DNA of 64,000 nt, taken from the NCBI GenBank assembly GCA_033763735.1, contig JANRJY010000064.1, positions 16,192 to 80,191 on the forward strand. Direction: 5' to 3'. Made by a program: the position numbers and the translations under genes. Shown piece after piece: positions 25,271 to 33,360 of the stretch (its first letter is position 1; the number at the start of each line of letters is the position of its first letter). The notes beneath the pieces are model-generated. The model saw only the letters and a list, made by a program, of their open reading frames with translations. It made no database searches and was not told the DNA's origin. The stretch comes from JANRJY01 sp033763735. GTDB lineage: Bacteria; Bacteroidota; Bacteroidia; Cytophagales; UBA9547.

Positions 25271-26152
25271 TTAAGCTTTTGGGTGTGCTTGTTTGAATAT
25301 TGACTTTAGTTTTTCCAACGAATTGTGAGTATATACTTGAGTAGCTGCCAGATTGGAATGCCCCAAAAGCTCTTTTATTGCATTCAAATCAGCACCTTTG
25401 TTCAATAAATGTGTTGCAAATGAATGACGCATCACATGCGGACTTCTTTTTTCTACTGTTGACACCATTCCGATATACTTTTTCACAATCCGCTGTATCA
25501 TTACCGGATATGTATCTTCACCTTTGTCTGATACTAATAAATATTCACTTTGTATATTTACTAACGTATTGCTTTTGTGAATGTTATACGCTTTTATAAT
25601 TTGTTCTAAATTTTTGTGAATTGGAATAATTCTTTCCTTATTTCCTTTGCCTTTTACTTTCAAAGTTTGATCATAAAAGTTGATATCAACCTCTCTAATA
25701 TGTATTAATTCAGAAAGACGAATTCCGGTTCCGTAAAGCAACTCAATTATCAATCGGTCACGTGTGCCTTCAAAATTATCTTTAAATTCAGTTTGATCTA
25801 AAAGTGTATCCATTGAAAGTTCCTCAACAAATACAGGCAAGCGTTTTTTTACTTTTGGGGCTTTAATACGCAAGGTTGGATTTTTTTGAATCTTTCCTTG
25901 TTTCAATAGAAATTTATAAAACGATTTCAAACAAGCTATTTTCCTATTTACCGACCTCGGCTCAAGACCTGATTCCATCAATGAAATGATCCATGAACGT
26001 ATGGAATGATAGTCAGCATCTTCAATTTTAGCTGTATTATAGTTGGCACTATAAAAATCAATAAATTGTTGCAAATCAATGGTATATGAAGATATAGTAT
26101 GTTTGCTATATCTGCGCTCAAATTCAAGGTATCGAATGAATGAGTCTGTCAT
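25271..26152 (-). CDS. Tyrosine recombinase XerC/XerD-like
   Basis: The 293-residue protein has an N-terminal SAM-like core-binding domain (1-90, FERRYSKHTISSYTIDLQQF). The catalytic domain has Arg in GTGIRLSELIHI, then HVMRHSFATHLL, the His of GHSNLAATQ, and the nucleophile Tyr in QVYTHNS. Together with hpf and rpsU it is a conserved Bacteroidota housekeeping group, so it is probably the chromosome dimer resolvase and not a mobile-element integrase. Here rpsU is displaced by about 4.7 kb of extra DNA. It is preceded by a copy of the rpsU terminator-like hairpin (26161-26190). Confidence 0.92.
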   Translation of the reverse strand: MTDSFIRYLEFERRYSKHTISSYTIDLQQFIDFYSANYNTAKIEDADYHSIRSWIISLMESGLEPRSVNRKIACLKSFYKFLLKQGKIQKNPTLRIKAPKVKKRLPVFVEELSMDTLLDQTEFKDNFEGTRDRLIIELLYGTGIRLSELIHIREVDINFYDQTLKVKGKGNKERIIPIHKNLEQIIKAYNIHKSNTLVNIQSEYLLVSDKGEDTYPVMIQRIVKKYIGMVSTVEKRSPHVMRHSFATHLLNKGADLNAIKELLGHSNLAATQVYTHNSLEKLKSIFKQAHPKA

Positions 26153-26160
26153 AAAAAAGA

Positions 26161-26190
26161 AGCAGGGTCAATTTACACAATTGCACTGTT
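26161..26190. repeat. Hairpin copy A of the rpsU-tail repeat
   Basis: AGCAGGGTCAATTTACACAA followed by TTGCACTGTT is nearly identical to the rpsU terminator hairpin at 30819-30848. Base changes in the right arm (CACTGTT instead of CCCTGCT) weaken the stem. It is eight bases upstream of the xerC start and marks where rpsU once adjoined xerC. Confidence 0.8.
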
Positions 26191-26228
26191 TATACAATAT
26201 ACAATAAGATATTTTTACTTATAATATA

Positions 26229-26510
26229 TCAAGAAGCTAATTTGCTTTCTACATTATATAATCTTCGTTCAATAGCATCTATTCTCAAATTTTCATCTGC
26301 CAAGCGCATAACCGAAATTCTGAGCTCACCTACCGCAGCGGTATTCTTAAATATTTGTTTTTCGATATTTTCAAAACGCTTGTCCATTTGTTCAAACCTT
26401 GCATCCATTTTTTCAAATCGTTTATCCATTTGAGCTAATCTTTGATTTGTTTCCTTTTGTTGATGGACCATATCAAGCAAAAGATCAATCATTTTTTCAT
26501 TGCTTTCCAT
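26229..26510 (-). CDS. Small coiled-coil protein
   Basis: The 93-residue protein is almost wholly alpha-helical, with near-exact seven-residue repeats (MDKRFEKMDARFEQMDKRFE at about 29-48) and no membrane segment. Such proteins are common as small hypothetical proteins and may oligomerise. The ATG at 26510 is preferred over a GTG one codon upstream. A TATTTTTG box at 26536-26543 lies upstream. It lies between xerC and the rpsU-tail duplication. Confidence 0.65.
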   Translation of the reverse strand: MESNEKMIDLLLDMVHQQKETNQRLAQMDKRFEKMDARFEQMDKRFENIEKQIFKNTAAVGELRISVMRLADENLRIDAIERRLYNVESKLAS

Positions 26511-26535
26511 CACAAATACATTTAAAAATATATTG

Positions 26536-26543
26536 CAAAAATA
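26536..26543 (-). promoter_or_regulatory. -7 promoter box of the coiled-coil gene (TATTTTTG)
   Basis: An exact consensus match on the minus strand, 25 bases before the ATG at 26510. Confidence 0.4.
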
Positions 26544-26675
26544 ATGAAATTATTATTAAATAGTTTACAAACTGTTATTTGGATATTTTATAGTCATAGG
26601 CTTTAAGGACTTTAAAAGTGACATTTAATTATTCATTGTCTTGAGGAAAAATATTGAAGTTAGTTTAAGTCATTT

Positions 26676-26897
26676 GCGAGGAAAATTGTGTTTAGTGTGC
26701 CACCAACCACTGCGTCGGACACATGCAATGTGAATGAAGTTAATTGGAAAAATCACGGAAAAATGGATTGATTTATAATAAAAATAGCAGGGTCAATTTA
26801 CCTAATTGCCCTGCTTTTTCAAATATCATTTATGATACACATTAATCTTCTTTGTTACCAAAAAGCAAATTGTTGCGACAAACTGCTTTTTTAATTT
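26676..26897. repeat. Direct repeat R1: degenerate copy of the rpsU 3' end and its downstream region
   Basis: This segment matches 30750-30929 in the same orientation. Shared blocks include ATTGTGTTT, CCACCAACCAC, GAATGAAGT, the hairpin AGCAGGGTCAATTTAC/AATTGCCCTGCT (26786-26815) and the last 17 codons of rpsU. Together with R2 it brackets the FG-GAP gene. Confidence 0.85.
26842..26895 (-). pseudogene. rpsU 3'-end remnant
   Basis: Read on the minus strand this is IKKAVCRNNLLFGNKED then TAA. The intact rpsU ends IKKAVYRTNLLFGNKED, so 15 of 17 codons agree in residue. Similarity stops abruptly upstream, and there is no start or earlier part of S21. It is followed, as in rpsU, by the hairpin (26786-26815). 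Confidence 0.85.
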
Positions 26898-26969
26898 ATA
26901 GACTTACAGAGGAGTACCTTTCCTACTAATTTATTGACACAATATTCTGATTTGCAAAAATTAGTTTTA

Positions 26970-26977
26970 TATATTTG
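26970..26977 (+). promoter_or_regulatory. -7 promoter box of the FG-GAP gene (TATATTTG)
   Basis: An exact TAnnTTTG match 24 bases before the ATG at 27002, giving a leader of about 20 bases. Confidence 0.45.
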
Positions 26978-27001
26978 AATTAGTAATTAACTCAATAATA
27001 T

Positions 27002-30000
27002 ATGTCAATTGCAAAATATCTTTCTAAAACATTCATTCATATTTATTTTTTAACACTCGCTGTCAACTGCACAAATCTTTATGCTCAAAAAATATTACTT
27101 GACAAATATGGAAGACAAGTCAATGATAGTTTAGGCAATCATTTAAACTATAGCAACTTCCCAATTATACATGACAGTGAAATTGTTAATAAACACACTA
27201 ATTCAAGGCTATCAAATGGCACAACTACAATAATAGGAGATAATTCTAAAAACTGTGTACCAGCATTTAAACGAGGAGTGTTAGGTGGTGCAATAGGAGT
27301 AAACTCCATGAATACTATTGATATTGACAAGGACGGAATTATTGAAATAGTTTGTTCAGCAACACAAAACAGTAACTTTTATAATGGCTCAAGCCCAGCG
27401 TTTTGGCAAATATTAGAATATTCTCAATCGAACAATAATTACAAACAAGTATGGTTAAGTAAAAGCTATGAAGATGGAATTACATGCATTAGAGTATTTG
27501 ATCCAGATGGAGACCGAAACTATAATATTTATGTTGGAACCAATAAAGGAAACATAGACATTTATTCAGGAAGCACACTCTCTATTGTTGGATCCTTAAA
27601 TACAGGTAGCAATTCTCGAATTAGTCAGATGGTTTATGAAGATATTGATAATGATCAAATCCCTGATTTTGGTGTAAGTAGTGGCAATAATATTTATTTA
27701 TATAATATAACAACAAATGGACTTAGCAGAACATTAAATATCACAGCAAGTGATTTTGCTGTTGGAAATGTAGATTCAGACTCTAAAAACGAATTGGTAG
27801 TTTTGAGTGGAGAAGTTTATGAAATAACAAATTCTACTAATATTTTACAATGGAGGGTAGATCTGAATACCGATAGTCATCATTCCTTAAAATTGTCCGA
27901 CATCGACAATGATGGAAAAAAAGAAGTTATTATGGCATTTAAGTGGCAATCAATCAAGGTTTATGATGCTGATATTCAGTCATTAAAATATGAAATTGTA
28001 ACATCTATTGATATTGCCTCACTAATAACTAAAGATATCAATAACGACAATTTAGATGAAATAATCTATGGTGATGCTCAATGGGGTGGGGTTCATTGCA
28101 TCAATGCTCAAACAAATTCACAAATTTGGCAAATCAATAACCCAGGTCATGCCACCATGAATTTACAAATTGCTGACTTCGATATGAATGATACACTAGA
28201 TGTTATTTGGGTTGGTGGCATAACAAGTACCGGACCGGATAATATATATATCGCAGATTTGGCAAGAAAAAGAATAAACTGGGAAAGCATAGATGTGAAT
28301 GGTCCTTTTTATGGAGTAGCAACAGGTGATCTTAACAATGATGGTAAAAAGGAAATTGTTGTCGTCTCTAATGAAAGTGATAACGGTTATGAATCATCTA
28401 TAATACAAGTGTATGATTATCAAACTAATGAGTTGTTGTGGCAATCACATCCTGATTCACTAAGTTCTCTAACAGTTTATGGTACAAAAAGCATAGAGGT
28501 AATTGATATTGATAAAGATGGCAATAATGAAATAGTAGTAGCAACTGACCAATGGTATGATGGAAGGATTACGATATTTGATGGGGTTACAAAGCGGGTA
28601 AAAAAATCATACACTTTTAATGCAGAAGATTATGGAGGATTCTATGGACAAAAAACATTTGATGTAAATAATGACGGAATAAATGAAATCATAGTTGCAA
28701 ATGGCAATCTGGTCCGAATTATTGATTCAAGATATTTTACTACCCTTTTTACAAGTACAATTTCAGGTGGATATTATGGTTATGGCACCACCATTATTGA
28801 AGCAGGAAATATTGACAACGATGTTTCAAACGAGATAATAGTAAATAATGGTACTCTAAATATTATAGATGTAAATACAAATCAAGTTTGGTCAAGCAAT
28901 AAAAACGACTATTCGAATATTGATTTGTATGATTTTAATAATGATTCGCGCCTTGATATAATTGCAGGAAACAATTCGGGCGTCATTGAAGTGATTGATG
29001 GAGTAACAAAGAATTTTATTTTTACTTTTAAAGTTTCTAATAACAAGATTGATAATATTAAAATGGCGAGAATTTTTAGCAAAGTAGGAAGCAAAAAAAT
29101 GGTTTTTAGCTCAGATGGCAGATTGTATTATTTTGATCCTAGCGACACCACTAGAATTATTCAACTTACAAACTCGATGGGAAATTCACTAGGGCAAGGT
29201 TATTCAATGAAAATTGAAGACCTAAATTCTGATGGTATAGATGAGATAATTATTGGGGACAATTACTCTGTTAATGTACTTCCTAACAACTGTAATTTGT
29301 GTGATAGTTTAGTAGTTCAAACAAATTTCGTAAATCCCAAATGCAATCAATCAAATGGTATTATAATGACAACTATTTCCGGAGGTATTAACCCTGCAAT
29401 TCATTGGTTCAATGGATCGAATTTGACTTCAATATCAGGATTGCCAGCAGGGGTTTATTCTTTAACTGTTACTGATAATCGGCAATGTAATAAAAACTTT
29501 AACATCACACTTATACCTGCTACAATTAAGGCAAACATTTCAGTACAAAACGAGAATTGTGTATCAAGCCTTTCTGGATCTATTATTATTGCATCAGTTG
29601 TTGGAACTCCCCCAATAAAATACTATTGGAATAATGGTTTAACCACCTCTGGATTAGCAAATGTTTCATCAGGCAACTATTCATTGACAATTTCTGGAAA
29701 TGGAGATTGCCCTTTAATATCATCATTTACTGTATATAAAGATAGTGTCAAGTATACGATGAAAGATTTAAGTTGTTTTGGCAATCAAGGGGCAATTGAA
29801 CTTCAGATTTTAAAAGGGAATAGCCCTTTCTTTGTTGAGATATCAAATATTTCAAATTCTTTATTAGGTTCAAGACTAAGTGTTTCCGGACTACCTTATA
29901 AAAAACAACTACTTAGGATAACAGATAACAAAAACTGTTCTATTCATGATTCTGTTAATTTAATAGCTCCAATTAGAGATATTGTCAATGTTACCTCATT

Positions 30001-30466
30001 TGACGATTCATTAAATACAAAAGAAATTGAAGGTAGATTAAATGTCAGTATTTCAGGTTTTAATCAACCTTATTTAATCAGTATTGAAATGGAAACTATT
30101 GTAGGACAAAATTTTGCTGTTTTTAAAGATTTACCTTCCAAAGAATATAATGTAAGGGTAAAAAATAAAAATGAATGCATAATAGTTAATAATTATACTA
30201 TAAAAAGCATCGAAAAATTGAGTGTAATTGATAAAAACAAAAATGAAAATGATTTCATAGTTTGCCCCAACCCATCTATGGGAGATTTTAGTATTGAGGG
30301 TCGATTACCTGAGAATAGTATCATGTACATTTACGATATGACAGGCAAACTAATGGATTTGTATGAAGGTCAAATTAAGAAAATTACTATAAATCGAAGT
30401 GGACAATATTTAATGAAAATTGTAGCTGGCAAATCAATTTACAATCAGAAACTAACAGTGGAATAA
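27002..30466 (+). CDS. Large secreted FG-GAP/VCBS-repeat protein with SprB-like repeats and a T9SS sorting domain
   Basis: The 1154-residue protein has a signal peptide (1-28, ending LYAQ). Residues ~90-760 are a beta-propeller-like array with many calcium-binding DxDxDG loops (DIDNDGKKEVI, DLNNDGKKEIVV, DVNNDGINEIIVANG). About 780-1060 holds SprB-like repeats (NGIIMTTISGGINPAIHWF, GLPAGVYSLTVTDN). The last ~80 residues (CPNPSMGDFSIEG to IYNQKLTVE) match the type A Por/T9SS sorting domain. It is therefore exported through T9SS to the cell surface and may serve adhesion or gliding. It is the cargo of the insert between rpsU and xerC. Confidence 0.9.
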   Translation: MSIAKYLSKTFIHIYFLTLAVNCTNLYAQKILLDKYGRQVNDSLGNHLNYSNFPIIHDSEIVNKHTNSRLSNGTTTIIGDNSKNCVPAFKRGVLGGAIGVNSMNTIDIDKDGIIEIVCSATQNSNFYNGSSPAFWQILEYSQSNNNYKQVWLSKSYEDGITCIRVFDPDGDRNYNIYVGTNKGNIDIYSGSTLSIVGSLNTGSNSRISQMVYEDIDNDQIPDFGVSSGNNIYLYNITTNGLSRTLNITASDFAVGNVDSDSKNELVVLSGEVYEITNSTNILQWRVDLNTDSHHSLKLSDIDNDGKKEVIMAFKWQSIKVYDADIQSLKYEIVTSIDIASLITKDINNDNLDEIIYGDAQWGGVHCINAQTNSQIWQINNPGHATMNLQIADFDMNDTLDVIWVGGITSTGPDNIYIADLARKRINWESIDVNGPFYGVATGDLNNDGKKEIVVVSNESDNGYESSIIQVYDYQTNELLWQSHPDSLSSLTVYGTKSIEVIDIDKDGNNEIVVATDQWYDGRITIFDGVTKRVKKSYTFNAEDYGGFYGQKTFDVNNDGINEIIVANGNLVRIIDSRYFTTLFTSTISGGYYGYGTTIIEAGNIDNDVSNEIIVNNGTLNIIDVNTNQVWSSNKNDYSNIDLYDFNNDSRLDIIAGNNSGVIEVIDGVTKNFIFTFKVSNNKIDNIKMARIFSKVGSKKMVFSSDGRLYYFDPSDTTRIIQLTNSMGNSLGQGYSMKIEDLNSDGIDEIIIGDNYSVNVLPNNCNLCDSLVVQTNFVNPKCNQSNGIIMTTISGGINPAIHWFNGSNLTSISGLPAGVYSLTVTDNRQCNKNFNITLIPATIKANISVQNENCVSSLSGSIIIASVVGTPPIKYYWNNGLTTSGLANVSSGNYSLTISGNGDCPLISSFTVYKDSVKYTMKDLSCFGNQGAIELQILKGNSPFFVEISNISNSLLGSRLSVSGLPYKKQLLRITDNKNCSIHDSVNLIAPIRDIVNVTSFDDSLNTKEIEGRLNVSISGFNQPYLISIEMETIVGQNFAVFKDLPSKEYNVRVKNKNECIIVNNYTIKSIEKLSVIDKNKNENDFIVCPNPSMGDFSIEGRLPENSIMYIYDMTGKLMDLYEGQIKKITINRSGQYLMKIVAGKSIYNQKLTVE

Positions 30467-30873
30467 TTTCAAACTTGAAGTAAAAGATATTTTTGTTCTA
30501 ATTTAATAACTCATTTTTTATTATAACAAACAACGATGAAGGGTTTAATTCAAATGTGATGTTTTTAATAAATATGTCAAAGAGAAATTAAACTTCTGAT
30601 TTATCTATTAAAACAATTTAATTTCCAATCCAAAACTCAATTTTTACATTTTTGGTCTTAGTTTCTAACCTAAAAGCAATTACTAATTAGTTAATGATAT
30701 TACAAATTTTTGATTTCAAAATTATTGTTTGTATTGGTGACCTCAAAAAGGCGATAATTGTGTTTGGGTGTACCACCAACCACAGTGAGTTAGAGAAGAA
30801 TGAAGTAAAATAAAAAAAAGCAGGGTCAATTTACACAATTGCCCTGCTTTTTCAAATATCCAACAACAAAAAT
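30467..30873. other. 407-base intergenic region between the FG-GAP gene and rpsU
   Basis: The first ~280 bases are AT-rich with no recognisable feature. The remainder is part of direct repeat R2 and contains the rpsU terminator at 30819-30848. Confidence 0.6.
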
Positions 30874-30929
30874 CTAGTCTTCTTTATTACCGAAAAGCAA
30901 ATTGGTACGATAAACTGCTTTTTTAATTT
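30750..30929. repeat. Direct repeat R2: intact rpsU 3' end plus downstream region
   Basis: This is the partner of 26676-26897 and includes the last 17 codons of the working rpsU gene, its terminator hairpin and about 70 bases beyond. The two copies differ at scattered positions, so the duplication is not recent. Confidence 0.85.
30819..30848 (-). terminator. Terminator of the rplM-rpsI-rpsB-rpsU operon
   Basis: On the minus strand AGCAGGGCAATT and AATTGACCCTGCT pair with one bulged base around a short loop and lead into a run of T residues. It lies 25 bases after the rpsU stop. Near-copies occur at 26786-26815 and 26161-26190. Confidence 0.82.
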
Positions 30930-31071
30930 CTTCTCTACGTGTAATAGATGGTTTTTCGAAAGCTTGTCTTTTTCTTAGTTCTTTCAAAACACCTGTTTTT
31001 TCAAATTTCTTTTTAAAGCGTTTTAGTGCTTTATCAATGTTTTCGTTTTCTTTAATATCAATGTATAACAT
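30874..31071 (-). CDS. rpsU: 30S ribosomal protein S21
   Basis: The 65-residue basic protein has the S21 pattern: ENENIDKALKRFKKKFEKTG, then RKRQAFEKPSITRREEIKKA. It is part of the small-subunit platform near the anti-Shine-Dalgarno region. It follows rpsB by 16 bases and ends the ribosomal operon. Its last 17 codons are duplicated at 26842-26895. Confidence 0.97.
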   Translation of the reverse strand: MLYIDIKENENIDKALKRFKKKFEKTGVLKELRKRQAFEKPSITRREEIKKAVYRTNLLFGNKED

Positions 31072-31087
31072 GACTATTTTTATATTA

Positions 31088-31855
31088 TTATTCTACAGAT
31101 GAAACAGTTTCGGTACTTTCAACAACTTCGTCAGACTCTTCCTTATCGGAAACAATGTCTTTTTCCATTTTACGTTCATTTAATCCTTCTTCAATGGCTC
31201 TTGAAATAGCAGCAGTTATGATTGCAATTGATTTGTATGCATCATCGTTGGCTGGAATTGGATAATCAACCACACCCGGATCAGAATTAGTATCAACAAT
31301 AGCTATCACTGGAATTCCTAATCTGTGTGCTTCAGAAATGGATAAATGTTCTTTTTTAACATCTACTACAAAAAGCGCTGCAGGCAAACGAGTTTGATCG
31401 GCAATACCACCAAGGATACGGTTAAGCTTATCCTTTTCGCGGTTGATCATTAATTTTTCTTTTTTAGTGATCGTAGCATATGTTTCTTCCTTCATCATAC
31501 GATCAAGGGTAGACATTTTTTTCAAAGATTTTCTGATTGTGGCGAAGTTGGTAAGCATACCTCCTAACCATCTTTCAGTAACATACGGCATTTTGTGCTT
31601 TTCAGCTTCTTTCTCAATAACTTCTTTTGCTTGTTTTTTGGTAGCAACAAACATTATTTTTCTGCCCGATTTCACAATGCCTTTTACCGCATTGCAAGCC
31701 TCATCTAAACAAGCTAATGTTTTGTTTAGGTCAATAAGGTGAATGCCATTTTTCTCCATGAAAATGTATGGAGCCATTTTCGGATGCCATTTGCTGGTTA
31801 AGTGACCAAAATGCACACCTGCATCTAACAACTCTTGATATTGAATATTTGCCAT
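31088..31855 (-). CDS. rpsB: 30S ribosomal protein S2
   Basis: The 255-residue protein starts MANIQYQELLDAGVHFGH and contains ERWLGGMLTNF, DKLNRILGGIAD and GIPVIAIVDTNSDP, the S2 signatures. The tail is acidic. I use the ATG at 31855: the frame stays open further upstream, but that part overlaps rpsI and is not S2. In most bacteria tsf follows rpsB; here rpsU does instead. Confidence 0.97.
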   Translation of the reverse strand: MANIQYQELLDAGVHFGHLTSKWHPKMAPYIFMEKNGIHLIDLNKTLACLDEACNAVKGIVKSGRKIMFVATKKQAKEVIEKEAEKHKMPYVTERWLGGMLTNFATIRKSLKKMSTLDRMMKEETYATITKKEKLMINREKDKLNRILGGIADQTRLPAALFVVDVKKEHLSISEAHRLGIPVIAIVDTNSDPGVVDYPIPANDDAYKSIAIITAAISRAIEEGLNERKMEKDIVSDKEESDEVVESTETVSSVE

Positions 31856-31886
31856 ATATTTTATTGCTGATTTTTCTTCTGATTGA

Positions 31887-32273
31887 CTAACGTTTAACCC
31901 ACTGGAATCTCCTTCTTGCTTTTCTACGACCCGGTTTTTTTCTTTCAACCATACGTGAGTCACGAGTAAGTAAGCTTTGCTTTTTCAATGCCGGTTTGTC
32001 TTCAGGTGCAACTTCTACTAATGCACGTGCTACAGCATGACGGACAGCCTCTGCCTGACCTGTAATACCACCACCTTTAACATTTACCTCTATATCAAAA
32101 TTTCCTATTTTTTCAGAAATTGTAAGTGGTTGATTAATTACAATTCTTTTAAGTTCTGAAGGAAAGTATTCTTCAAATTTACGTCCATTTACAACAATAT
32201 TGCCTGAACCACTTTTTAAATAAATACGGGCTACCGATGTTTTTCTTCTTCCTATTGTATTTGTGATGCTCAT
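31887..32273 (-). CDS. rpsI: 30S ribosomal protein S9
   Basis: The 128-residue protein starts with TNTIGRRKTSVARIYLKSG and ends RKKPGRRKARRRFQWVKR, the S9 tail whose final KR reaches the P site. VNVKGGGITGQAEAVRHAVARAL is also diagnostic. It begins three bases after rplM and is translated from the same message. Confidence 0.98.
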   Translation of the reverse strand: MSITNTIGRRKTSVARIYLKSGSGNIVVNGRKFEEYFPSELKRIVINQPLTISEKIGNFDIEVNVKGGGITGQAEAVRHAVARALVEVAPEDKPALKKQSLLTRDSRMVERKKPGRRKARRRFQWVKR

Positions 32274-32276
32274 CTT

Positions 32277-32720
32277 TTATAAGTTGACGTTTTGAGGATT
32301 TTGTGCGGCATGTGGATGTTGACTTCCTTCGTATACATAAAGGTTAGTAAAAAGTTGACGTCCAAGTCTGTTTTTAGGCAACATACGTTTAACTGCCATC
32401 TCTACCAATCTTCTTGGATTTTTTTGCATGATTTCAGCAGGAGTAGCGAAACGTTGTCCACCAGGATATCCTGTATATCTTACGTGTTGTCTTTCGGTCA
32501 TTTTTTTGCCGGTAAGTCTTACTTTCTCAGCATTGATTACGATTACATTATCTCCACAATCAACGAAAGGAGTATATGAAGGCTTGGTTTTGCCTCTTAA
32601 TATTTTTGCAACATTGCTACTTAAGCGACCTAGTATTGCAGCTTCTGCATCCACCACTACCCAACCTTTGTTTGCGGTTGCATCGTTCACGAATTTGGTC
32701 TTATAACTTTGGATATCCAC
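32277..32720 (-). CDS. rplM: 50S ribosomal protein L13
   Basis: The 147-residue L13 protein shows WVVVDAEAAILGRLSSNVAK, GDNVIVINAEKVRLTGKK and RMLPKNRLGRQLFTNLYVY. The start is GTG at 32720 (DIQSYKTKF), which matches the family N-terminus; no ATG gives a better fit. It is first in the rplM-rpsI-rpsB-rpsU operon. A promoter is visible at 32767-32797. The 46-base leader contains a small CCTTTTT/AAAAAAGG inverted repeat. Confidence 0.97.
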   Translation of the reverse strand: MDIQSYKTKFVNDATANKGWVVVDAEAAILGRLSSNVAKILRGKTKPSYTPFVDCGDNVIVINAEKVRLTGKKMTERQHVRYTGYPGGQRFATPAEIMQKNPRRLVEMAVKRMLPKNRLGRQLFTNLYVYEGSQHPHAAQNPQNVNL

Positions 32721-32766
32721 TTTACCGATATTTAATGTTTTTTCAGTCCTTTTTTAAAAAGGGTCA

Positions 32767-32797
32767 CAAAGGTAGAGATTAATTTTTGAAATGACAA
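32767..32797 (-). promoter_or_regulatory. Promoter of the rplM ribosomal operon
   Basis: On the minus strand TTG (32797-32795) and TACCTTTG (32774-32767) are 20 bases apart, the expected Bacteroidota -33/-7 layout. Transcription would start near 32762, leaving a leader of about 42 bases. Confidence 0.65.
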
Positions 32798-32831
32798 AAA
32801 TGAATTAGAAAAAATATTTAGCATTATTTAT

Positions 32832-32839
32832 TAGTTTTG
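32832..32839 (+). promoter_or_regulatory. -7 promoter box of the SPOR gene (TAGTTTTG)
   Basis: An exact TAnnTTTG match about 38 bases before the TTG start at 32878. It lies back-to-back with the rplM promoter. Confidence 0.45.
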
Positions 32840-32877
32840 CAAAGATAAAAAGCGAAACCGATTAATAATACAAACCA

Positions 32878-33360
32878 TTGATAAACAGAATATTAATATT
32901 GATAACTTTTATAGCAACTCAATATACAATTGCTCAAGTAACAAAAAAAAACAGTACTTCTGATCCGGAATTGATAAAATTATTACCCGTATTTACCAGT
33001 ACATCATCAGTATTAATTCCTATAGATAAAAAAATTCCTGAATCGTTAGTTTTTGCTAAAACCTCATATATAATTGACTCCATTGCATCCATGAACAAAA
33101 AATTGAAATTCATGCAAGGGTATCGTATTTTGGTTTATTCCGGTACTGATAAAGAAGAAGCAAATTTGGTTAAGGAAAAAATATACAAAAAACTACCTAT
33201 GGCCGATATTTATTCCTCATACAAACAACCTACTTATAGGATAAAACTAGGTGATTATCACGAAAAGCTTGATGCAGAACGGATTATTGCCAAAATTTTG
33301 AAATGGGACTTGCCTGCTGCCATAGTAATTCAGGATAATATTGTAATAAAAAGAAAATGA
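32878..33360 (+). CDS. Exported SPOR-domain protein
   Basis: The 160-residue protein has a signal peptide (residues 1-19, NRILILITFIATQYTIAQ). The C-terminal ~75-residue domain has GYRILVYSGTDKEEANLV, PTYRIKLGDYHEKLDAERI and the spaced hydrophobic strands of SPOR. Such domains bind denuded peptidoglycan glycan at the septum. The start is a TTG; no ATG precedes the hydrophobic core in frame. The stop overlaps the next ATG (ATGA), so it is coupled to the amidohydrolase. Confidence 0.82.
   Translation: MINRILILITFIATQYTIAQVTKKNSTSDPELIKLLPVFTSTSSVLIPIDKKIPESLVFAKTSYIIDSIASMNKKLKFMQGYRILVYSGTDKEEANLVKEKIYKKLPMADIYSSYKQPTYRIKLGDYHEKLDAERIIAKILKWDLPAAIVIQDNIVIKRK

Noticed and set aside
25271..26152. 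XerC-like gene as the integrase of the rpsU/xerC insert
   Set aside because: It belongs to the conserved rpsU-xerC-hpf group and lies outside the repeats, so it is more likely the housekeeping recombinase; a helper role is not excluded.
31856..31963. N-terminal extension of rpsB
   Set aside because: It overlaps rpsI and is unlike S2; the conserved start is MANIQYQELLDAG at 31855.
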